A stretch of 20,797 nucleotides of DNA from IMG/VR virus record IMGVR_UViG_3300045020_000028, positions 1 to 20,797 of that record. One strand, written 5' to 3'. Position numbers and translations under genes: made by a program. Origin of the DNA: a virus. Every line of letters begins with the position of its first letter. The first letter of the stretch is position 1. A model generated the notes under the pieces. That model had not been told where the DNA came from, did not search any database, and was given only the letters and a program-made list of their open reading frames with translations. Positions 8,250-14,414 of the stretch are shown here, one piece after another.

Positions 8250-8578
8250 GAAAATGCCCCTGCGGTGAACTGGCTGGAAACGGCCATCGTCGGCGCATTC
8301 ACGGTGAGCGCAATTGGCGGCGTGTAATGCTCGTTCAGAGGTATCGAAGTCGCAACTGTGACCGGCTGGCCGGCGGCCGGCGACTGGACCGTAACGATGC
8401 CTTCGGGCGCGCCCTTCTGCCAGACGATGGCAACCGGCCATGGCGAGAAATAGCCAACCGTGGGCGGCGGATTGTCGATCGTCGGCACGCTGCCATCATT
8501 CGGGATGATGTCGGCCTCGATGAGCTTCGTGATCGCCGCGCGATAGTTCAGGCCGACAAGATTTGGCATCGTTGCCAT
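8246..8578 (-). CDS. PASTA-like domain protein of the tail module
   Basis: The product has 110 residues from ATG 8578. Residues 4-25 (MPNLVGLNYRAAITKLIEAD) and 62-84 (VTVQSPAAGQPVTVATSIP) have the layout of a PASTA domain: P-x-L-V-G, an amphipathic helix, then V-x-x-Q-x-P-A-A-G and a final strand. In bacteria PASTA domains bind peptidoglycan fragments or beta-lactams. The middle (31-58) is a Pro-rich loop longer than usual. The start is preceded by a weak ribosome binding site, and a terminator hairpin ends only 13 bases upstream. A longer frame exists but its first 47 residues are Arg-rich and cross the terminator. The virion role is unknown; wall contact is an inference from the domain. Confidence 0.6.
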   Translation of the reverse strand: MATMPNLVGLNYRAAITKLIEADIIPNDGSVPTIDNPPPTVGYFSPWPVAIVWQKGAPEGIVTVQSPAAGQPVTVATSIPLNEHYTPPIALTVNAPTMAVSSQFTAGAFS

Positions 8579-8590
8579 GAGTGCTCGCAA

Positions 8591-8621
8591 TAAAAAACGG
8601 GCCGCCAGAAATATCGGCCCG
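8591..8621 (-). terminator. Rho-independent terminator between head and tail genes
   Basis: Read on the minus strand, a 7-bp perfect GC stem CGGGCCG / CGGCCCG (8615-8621 with 8598-8604) encloses a 10-base loop and is followed at once by six T residues (8592-8597). This is the classic intrinsic terminator form. It lies 45 bases after the stop of the 135-aa gene and just before the PASTA-like gene, so it would end or attenuate transcription of the head block. I found no matching stem plus T-tract for plus-strand transcription. Confidence 0.78.
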
Positions 8622-8666
8622 AAAGTCCGTGACGAGCGGACCACCCTTGGAGACAACCTTTTTCGC

Positions 8667-9074
8667 TTACCAGTCCATCTGATTACCCGATGCCGGTTTG
8701 ACCCAGTTCGGTTGGACACGCAGGACCGATACGATGTAGTTGCCGGCCGGTGGCGTAAGCGAGCCAGCCGTGGGGTTCACCCACTGAAGTGATAACTGGT
8801 CGGCAGCAGAAACCCATGCGGTCGTGAGCGCCACGCCAGTAGTCGCGCTGGGCTCGATGACTTCGACAACGTCAGTCGTCAGCAGACCGATGCCGGTGCT
8901 CGCGAAATTCTGCACCGGTGCACTATCCGCGGCGACTGCAGCGGGCGTGATCGAGATCGTGAAAACGCCGATTTTCTGGACGTTACCGATCGGGCTTTGC
9001 GTGGTATCCGGTTGCGTGGATACATTCGGCCCCGGATTCGAGCCGTCGACGTTTGTCGTTGCAGGAAAAGTCAT
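8667..9074 (-). CDS. Small beta-rich head-module protein, function unknown
   Basis: The product has 135 residues and is the first gene after the coat protein. The N-terminus is disordered and rich in Asn, Thr and Pro (TTNVDGSNPGPNVSTQPD). Residues about 33-133 alternate hydrophobic and polar residues (VQKIGVFTISITPAAVAAD, GIGLLTTDVVEVIEPSATT, GNYIVSVLRVQPNW), suggesting a beta-sandwich. GGAG lies five bases before the ATG, so expression should be good. Position next to coat and the beta-rich build suggest a capsid decoration or head-fibre role, but I do not recognise the family and other virion roles are equally possible. Confidence 0.65.
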   Translation of the reverse strand: MTFPATTNVDGSNPGPNVSTQPDTTQSPIGNVQKIGVFTISITPAAVAADSAPVQNFASTGIGLLTTDVVEVIEPSATTGVALTTAWVSAADQLSLQWVNPTAGSLTPPAGNYIVSVLRVQPNWVKPASGNQMDW

Positions 9075-9083
9075 GATGGCTCC

Positions 9084-10460
9084 TTAACCCGAGACGCGAA
9101 CGCCAAGCGAACGGTAGAGGCTCGAGAAGCCATAAGCCACGTCCATACGCGTCGGTTCTGCGTCGTTGTTGATGGTGTACTGGGTCGCGATACGAATCGA
9201 CATGCCCAGGTCTTCGTCAAACGCGCGACTTGCTTCGACGGCGGTGCGCGGCAGCGGAAGATCGACCATGGCCATGGCGAACGCGTCGCGATGGAAGTAC
9301 ATGTTTTCCGTCGATGAGGTGCCCAGCGCCGCACCGCCGTTAAGCGTCACAGCTTGGCCGTTGAGCGTCTGGCCGGACGTGATCTGGCAGTTCTGGAACT
9401 GGCCGCCGGTGATGACGCACTCGCCGATCGTCAGATCGACCAGACCGCCCGCTGAGGCGGTGTAGAGCCCCGTCGACGCGTTGAATGTGCCGTTCGTGAG
9501 CGTGGCCGATGCGAATGCCGGCCCGCCGGGAGCCGCCAAACCAGTCATCTGCGCATAGCCGCCCGGGGGCAGCACGACGAACTGCTTGAGCGCGGTACCG
9601 TAGCGGCCGCGGTTCTGCGGGTTCACCGGATAGAGATTGGCGATTTGCAGCGTATCGCCCACCTTGGCGGCGGCCGAGCTCGCGGTGAGGCCCGAGAGCG
9701 TGAGCACGCCCGTTTGCGCCCAGCCGGAGGTCAGATAGGCACTCCCCGGCGTCGCGTTCACCACCGGCGTGCCCAGGAGCGAGCCCGTCGTGTAGTTCGC
9801 GATATTCGGATCCTCGAACCAGTCGGCGCCAGCAGTCTTGAGAGCGATCATGCCTGTCTCGAAGTACTCGCTGATGTTCGCCTGCGGGTTGTAGAGCCCC
9901 GAGAGCGCGGGCGTGAGGAACGCGTTTGCGATCGGGTGCATGACCGAGGTCGGGATCAAACCCTTGGGCATGCCCTCCGAAACGAGGCTCGCGCGCGCGT
10001 TCGTGAAAGCTTGAAGCGCTTGCTGCGCGGTCTGGCCGGAGCCGGGCGGCGTGCCAGGCGTGCCTTGGCGGTTCGCCGTGTTCTGCATGGCGAAGTACGC
10101 ACCATCCGAGTCGATGCGGTTACCCACCGCGACGCAGGCCGGGTGGATGAAGCGCTCTTCGAATTCGTCGATGTCCAGCAGCATGTTGATGGTGTTGAAC
10201 TGGATATCGACGTGGAACTGGTACAGGATGTTGACCGGTACGTAGTTCTCCGTGCTCGGCTCGACGTTCAGCGCGGGACCGAACGTACCCAGGTAGCGCG
10301 GGGGCAGGCGAACGTTACAGGTTGCGCCGATCTTGCGACCCTTTTGCCCGAATTCCTTATCGTATTGACGGTTGAATTTGTCCGTCAGCACGCACATATT
10401 CGCCAGAACCGGGAGTGCCCGGTTGGTGATCTGGCTGATTGTCAGCAGTTGGTTTGCCAC
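9084..10460 (-). CDS. Major coat protein, P22 gp5-like
   Basis: The product has 458 residues; P22 coat has 430. The N-terminus (LTISQITNRALPVLANM, LTDKFNRQYDKEFGQKGRKI, then CNVRLPPRYL) is recognisably that of the P22 coat family, which uses the HK97 fold with an added I-domain. Further family-like text is QFHVDIQFNTINMLLDIDEF and, near residue 265, GDTLQIANLYPVNPQNRGRY. The start codon is GTG, preceded at six bases by GGAG; no in-frame ATG lies nearby. The gene follows the scaffold gene, as in P22. The 57-bp leader contains a notable hairpin. About 415 copies per T=7 head would be needed, so the GTG start on such a highly expressed gene is slightly unexpected. Confidence 0.88.
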   Translation of the reverse strand: MANQLLTISQITNRALPVLANMCVLTDKFNRQYDKEFGQKGRKIGATCNVRLPPRYLGTFGPALNVEPSTENYVPVNILYQFHVDIQFNTINMLLDIDEFEERFIHPACVAVGNRIDSDGAYFAMQNTANRQGTPGTPPGSGQTAQQALQAFTNARASLVSEGMPKGLIPTSVMHPIANAFLTPALSGLYNPQANISEYFETGMIALKTAGADWFEDPNIANYTTGSLLGTPVVNATPGSAYLTSGWAQTGVLTLSGLTASSAAAKVGDTLQIANLYPVNPQNRGRYGTALKQFVVLPPGGYAQMTGLAAPGGPAFASATLTNGTFNASTGLYTASAGGLVDLTIGECVITGGQFQNCQITSGQTLNGQAVTLNGGAALGTSSTENMYFHRDAFAMAMVDLPLPRTAVEASRAFDEDLGMSIRIATQYTINNDAEPTRMDVAYGFSSLYRSLGVRVSG

Positions 10461-10508
10461 GGAAGGCTCCTAAGCGCATTTTGCAAATGCGCAGCGAGAG
10501 GGCCTTCC
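10461..10508 (-). promoter_or_regulatory. Nested inverted repeats in the scaffold-coat intergenic leader
   Basis: An inner perfect 8-bp stem GCGCATTT / AAATGCGC (10474-10481, 10485-10492) with a 3-base loop lies inside an outer 7-bp repeat GGAAGGC / GCCTTCC (10461-10467, 10502-10508). The outer stem covers the spacer between the Shine-Dalgarno sequence and the GTG start of the coat gene, and the last base of the Shine-Dalgarno sequence. No T-tract follows on the minus strand, so it is not a standard terminator. It could tune coat translation or mark an RNA-processing site that sets the scaffold-to-coat ratio. The pairing is visible; the function is inference. Confidence 0.5.
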
Positions 10509-10517
10509 GGGATCGGG

Positions 10518-11531
10518 CTAGTGCCGCTTGCGCGCGCTGAGATTGACCTTCTTGCGCTTGGCAAAGTCCTCGATCGATTCGCGGATATTCATGTCCTTCG
10601 AATCTTTCGGGTTGCCAGCGCTGCCAGTGCCATCCAACGGCGTGATCACCGGGGCCGCCTTGCTGCGCGGCTTGCTCAGATCGATGTCTGTGTCTTTGCT
10701 CGGTGCGGGCTTGGCGCCCTTTCCGTCGGATGCTGCTGAACTCGACTGGGAGTCGTTTTGGGCTTGACTCTGCCCGAATGGCGTGAGTGTACTCTCAATT
10801 TTCCCGATTTTCACCAGTTGCTGGTGCGGCGAGAGTTTGGCGAGCGAATCGAGCAGGTCCGGATTCTTCGCCAAGTGATAGCTCAGCTCGGCGACCATTT
10901 CCGATTCTTCGAGATACGTAGCGATTGCCGCCGGCAGTGGCGTATCCACCGCGCCAACGACTTCCTCGAAATCGGCCTTGACCTCGATCGCGTGCAAAAT
11001 GCGGCTCTTGGCCGTTTCTAGCCGCTCTTCGAGCCGACGCCGCTCGGCCGCTGCCGCATCCTCCTTAGCTTTCTCGGCAAGCCGCTTATCGACATGAAAC
11101 TGGATCATGGCATCGACGTATGCGGCCTCGTTCGGGAAGTCCGCGCGCTGCGGCTCGGTGATTTCCTGCTTGGGAGCCGGCGGCGCGAGCTTGGCTTTCA
11201 TCTCGGCGAGCTCGCGCTCAAGCTTCTCCGCGCGCTGGATCGCGAGTTGCTTCTCGCTGAACTGCGCGGCGGCGAATTCCTCGGCCTCCTTGCGCATACG
11301 GTGCTGCTTGCCGACCGCGCGCTGCATGCGCCGCGTCAAGATTTCTTTGTCCGCTGCCGTGAGGCCGTTTTCGTCTTCTTCGGCTTCATCTTCTTCGTGC
11401 GATGCCGTAGTTTGGCTTTGCGGCGTCTCATCGCCTTCTTTCTTCGGTGGTTCTGGTTGCTCAAGCGTCACTCCTGCGTCGGCCAGAATGCCAGCGGTAT
11501 CAGTGCTATCGAGGACTGTGATTGCCATCAT
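10518..11531 (-). CDS. Scaffolding protein, P22 gp8-like
   Basis: The product has 337 residues; P22 scaffold has 303. It is highly charged, with no Cys or Trp. Residues about 40-55 form an acidic stretch (EEDEAEEDEN), 60-190 are strongly helical and coiled-coil-like with many Glu, Lys, Arg and Ala, and 255-320 are a Ser/Ala/Lys-rich disordered linker. It ends in a basic tail (FAKRKKVNLSARKRH). In P22 a basic C-terminal helix-turn-helix binds coat protein during procapsid assembly, and this tail fits that role. The gene lies between portal and coat, as in P22. Two adjacent ATG codons are possible starts; I chose the first, which overlaps the previous stop. Sequence identity to P22 is low, so the call rests on order and composition. 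Confidence 0.75.
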   Translation of the reverse strand: MMAITVLDSTDTAGILADAGVTLEQPEPPKKEGDETPQSQTTASHEEDEAEEDENGLTAADKEILTRRMQRAVGKQHRMRKEAEEFAAAQFSEKQLAIQRAEKLERELAEMKAKLAPPAPKQEITEPQRADFPNEAAYVDAMIQFHVDKRLAEKAKEDAAAAERRRLEERLETAKSRILHAIEVKADFEEVVGAVDTPLPAAIATYLEESEMVAELSYHLAKNPDLLDSLAKLSPHQQLVKIGKIESTLTPFGQSQAQNDSQSSSAASDGKGAKPAPSKDTDIDLSKPRSKAAPVITPLDGTGSAGNPKDSKDMNIRESIEDFAKRKKVNLSARKRH

Positions 11532-11860
11532 TGCTCTCCGGGGAGGTTAAGTTTTTCGGTCCACGCGGCTTTTCCTTCAAAAGACCGGCCCGCGCTGAAT
11601 GCACGCAAGGCCTCGGCCATGCAGAACCATGCAAACTCCTGAGCGTTGACCGGCGTTTCGCTTCGCGTGAAGCCGCCGACTTCATTGCTATCGAAGCAGA
11701 CATTTCGTTGCACGCCGTCGATGTATGTATCGAATCGCGCCACGAATGAATCTGTCATGATCCGGTATTCACAGAGCACACGCATACCGCCCCAGAACCA
11801 CCCAATTCGATTCTCCGGATGGTCAAACCCGGGTGGAATCTTCAGTCCGCCAATTTCCAT
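11528..11860 (-). CDS. Hypothetical protein between portal and scaffold genes
   Basis: The product has 110 residues. It has aromatic-rich text (ENRIGWFWGGMRVLCEYRI), a segment TYIDGVQRNVCFDSNEVGG, and a helix AQEFAWFCMAEALRAFSAGR. It appears to be a small soluble alpha/beta protein with three cysteines. The ATG lies two bases after the portal stop with GGAG eight bases upstream, and the stop overlaps the scaffold start (ATGA). P22 has no gene here, and the codon use is a little AT-richer than in the portal or coat genes, so it may be an added (moron-like) gene. No function can be assigned. Confidence 0.6.
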   Translation of the reverse strand: MEIGGLKIPPGFDHPENRIGWFWGGMRVLCEYRIMTDSFVARFDTYIDGVQRNVCFDSNEVGGFTRSETPVNAQEFAWFCMAEALRAFSAGRSFEGKAAWTEKLNLPGEQ

Positions 11861-11862
11861 TT

Positions 11863-14070
11863 TTATTCTCCGGAGGTGGTCTGCTGCTGTTGCGCTGCGG
11901 CCCGATCAGCCGCGGCATTCTGGTTATCGTTCGCCTGCGATTGAGCGGCCTGCGTGGCGTCGTGCTCAAGCTGGCGGCCGAGCATACGCGCGTCGTGATC
12001 GCGCCCGGCGGTGGCGTCGATGATCTTGCCGCCAGCCTTGATCTCTTCGACCTTGAGCGCGGTGTCAGCGCGCACGAGTGTGTCGTGTGCTTTCACCACG
12101 CCGGCCATATGCGATTTCTGAAGGCCAAATTTCACCTCGGTCTGCGCGGCTTGCAGCGCCTGCTTGAGCTGCGCATTTTCGTTGGCGAGTGACTGGACAA
12201 TGCTCTTGGCGCGGCTGGAAAGGCCATCCATAACCTTCTTGAGCCCTTCCGGATTCTGCGCCATAAGACGATCGGCCAACTCCTGCATGTAGGGATGGTC
12301 GATCGAGCGGAACACCAGATCGGGCGCGGTTTTGGAGACAATCTCGGCGAGCGGCGGGATCTTGATCATCTCGATCAGGTTCTCCGCGCCTTCTTCGCGC
12401 TTCGTGTCATAGCCCGGGCCAGTGTCCATCACTACGTCGTAGCGGCCTATCGACAGGTCGTTCTTGATTTTCTGGATGCCCTCATCGTCCTCAGGCTGGT
12501 TGACCTGCACCATTTGCGGCGTCGAGTCCTCGCCGATGATGCGCTGCATGCGGCCTTTCTCCGAGTAGTAGACCGGGATCCACTCGGTCATTACGCGCCA
12601 GCACTGCGCGATGGCCTGTGTGAGATGGTCGTAATACTGGAAGTGAGACTGATCCGAAAGCCATTGGCGACGCTCGATCGCGCGGCCCGAGACGACGACG
12701 CCTTCATGGTCCTGACCGGGCTCGTTGGGCATGCCGGCCACGGCCACGAGGTTCGAGCGCATACCTTGCACGAACTCGGCAAAGCCGGCCTCGATCTGCG
12801 CGGGCTCCTGACGCGCGGGCGGCGGAATCATTATCGGCAGCGAGCCCGTCTCGATTACTTGGGGCTTGTAGGTGAGCGCCGAATAGGTCTTCTGATTCGC
12901 GTCATCCCACTCCGGATGGCCGTCAAGTTGCCCTTCCGCGGCGATCCATGGCGCTTTGGGGGCAAGGCCAAGCCGCTTGATTTTCGCGACCTCCCCGTAG
13001 TTCACCATGCGCTGCGGGTCCATCATTGCATCGACCATGCCGCGACGGCGCACCTTGCCATCGATATCGATCGCATTGCCGTCCACGCGAAACACCGGGA
13101 TATAGCTGCCCGGGATCTCCTGCCGCTCGACAACCACGAGCCCATTGAGCCGGAACCACTCCACCTGACGCTTGATTGAGTCGCGCTCGCCATCGATCCA
13201 GAAACCCAGTGCCGCGAGGCGCTCTTTCACATCATCGATATCGAACTCGCCTTTCTCGTTTCTCGGCAGCTCGGAGCGGTAGCGCGTGAACTCCTGGTCA
13301 TTCTTGCCGCGGATCAGGTAGAGCATTTCAGGCTTCTCGCGGATGCGGAAATATTCGGCGAGTCTGATTTCCTCCTTATCCTCCCAATCGAGGCGCGATT
13401 CCTGCCGGTCGATGTCGTTCCACTGGACGTTCTTCGCGTTTGGGTAGCGGCGTTTGTATTCCTGCCGCTTCATCTTGACCGAAATCAGGCACCAGTTCTG
13501 GTCCGCGCCGCTCGGCATGATCGCGCCGGGGTCCATATGCACACTGAAGATATTGCGGATGGGCAGGATACGTAGATCCTTCCGGAAAGAGCGCGGGCTT
13601 TCGTACTCAGCTACGAGGCGGAAATACCCTTCGCCAGCGTCCACGGCGCGCTCGGCCGCCAGATCGTAGGCAATATCGGCCTCGGAACGCGTTTCAACGT
13701 GGCGCCCAAGACCGTTAATGATCTCCGCGAGCTCCATGTCAGCACCATCGCCCACCGGGTGACATTTGCCGCGCGGGCGCTGCTGCTTGATATTGTTCAC
13801 TACGCGGCGCACGAAAGCGTCGGTGAGATTAATGGTCAGCTCGGGCGAGTCTTCGGAGGCGCTCGTGATGACATCGTGGTCCCACTGGTCGCCATCGCGA
13901 AAGAGCATTGCCGCCTTCGCGCGCTTGCGGTTATCCGAGTAGGCGTCGGCGGCGATCTGGAGCCGGTCTTTCGCTTCTTCCCAGATCTCCGCATCGGTAA
14001 TGGCCGAAAATTCGCGATCTTCCTCGGTGCGCTGGACGGGTTGGTTTCCACCGGTTGCGTCATCGCTCAT
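11863..14070 (-). CDS. Portal protein, P22 gp1-like
   Basis: The product has 735 residues, near the 725 of the P22 portal. The portal is a dodecameric ring at one capsid vertex through which DNA is packaged and ejected. Family text includes FRDGDQWDHDV and LTINLTDAFVRRVVNNIKQQ near the N-terminus, then the HMDPGAIMPSGAD loop near 205, and further on the IPGSYIPVFRVDG and NYGEVAKIKRLGLAPKAPWI segments. The C-terminal 130 residues are helical and coiled-coil-like (LANENAQLKQALQAAQTEV) with a Gln-rich end (AAAQQQQTTSGE), matching the long barrel of the P22 portal. The start that overlaps the previous stop (ATGA) is preferred over an upstream ATG that would add 23 residues of out-of-frame text. 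Confidence 0.88.
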   Translation of the reverse strand: MSDDATGGNQPVQRTEEDREFSAITDAEIWEEAKDRLQIAADAYSDNRKRAKAAMLFRDGDQWDHDVITSASEDSPELTINLTDAFVRRVVNNIKQQRPRGKCHPVGDGADMELAEIINGLGRHVETRSEADIAYDLAAERAVDAGEGYFRLVAEYESPRSFRKDLRILPIRNIFSVHMDPGAIMPSGADQNWCLISVKMKRQEYKRRYPNAKNVQWNDIDRQESRLDWEDKEEIRLAEYFRIREKPEMLYLIRGKNDQEFTRYRSELPRNEKGEFDIDDVKERLAALGFWIDGERDSIKRQVEWFRLNGLVVVERQEIPGSYIPVFRVDGNAIDIDGKVRRRGMVDAMMDPQRMVNYGEVAKIKRLGLAPKAPWIAAEGQLDGHPEWDDANQKTYSALTYKPQVIETGSLPIMIPPPARQEPAQIEAGFAEFVQGMRSNLVAVAGMPNEPGQDHEGVVVSGRAIERRQWLSDQSHFQYYDHLTQAIAQCWRVMTEWIPVYYSEKGRMQRIIGEDSTPQMVQVNQPEDDEGIQKIKNDLSIGRYDVVMDTGPGYDTKREEGAENLIEMIKIPPLAEIVSKTAPDLVFRSIDHPYMQELADRLMAQNPEGLKKVMDGLSSRAKSIVQSLANENAQLKQALQAAQTEVKFGLQKSHMAGVVKAHDTLVRADTALKVEEIKAGGKIIDATAGRDHDARMLGRQLEHDATQAAQSQANDNQNAAADRAAAQQQQTTSGE

Positions 14071-14414
14071 AGCTCGCTCCTGAATGCTTCCGCCCATTCG
14101 GTGTATCGAGAAGACGGAACGCGCATCAATTCTCCCCATGGCGCAGTTATATTCATCATGTGATCCTGTGCCAATCTGTGGATCATTTGAAGTCTGGGAT
14201 TACCGCGTCGTTTCGCTGAACGTTCCAAATCCTCGATGCTGCGTTCCCATCCCGTTAAATTACTGTCAAACATTCCGCCGGCTGGAATCAAATCAGGAGC
14301 ATCGAGAGATGCATCGTAAACAATCTGGATGCCACTTTTCACCATTAGTTCTTTATTCGAAAAGAATTCGTCGATGTAGTAATCACTGCACTCCACGAAG
14401 CTAGATTTCATCAT
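14067..14414 (-). CDS. Hypothetical protein between terminase and portal genes, AT-rich
   Basis: The product has 115 residues from the ATG that overlaps the terminase stop (ATGA); an ATG four codons upstream would add MDAD. Visible text: SFVECSDYYIDEFFSNKELM, IQIVYDASLDAPDLIPAGGM, GWERSIEDLERSAKRRGNPR, and AQDHMMNITAPWGELMRVPS. It is acidic and probably alpha-helical in the second half. Codon use is much AT-richer than in the flanking terminase and portal genes. That suggests recent acquisition at this junction, as for moron genes. I do not recognise the family, and no catalytic motif is evident. Confidence 0.6.
   Translation of the reverse strand: MMKSSFVECSDYYIDEFFSNKELMVKSGIQIVYDASLDAPDLIPAGGMFDSNLTGWERSIEDLERSAKRRGNPRLQMIHRLAQDHMMNITAPWGELMRVPSSRYTEWAEAFRSEL

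Noticed and set aside
9645-10739. Plus-strand open frame of 364 codons across the coat and scaffold genes
   Set aside because: It is a shadow of two well-supported minus-strand genes. The translation is Arg/Leu/Val-rich without motifs, as expected from the antisense of GC-rich coding DNA.
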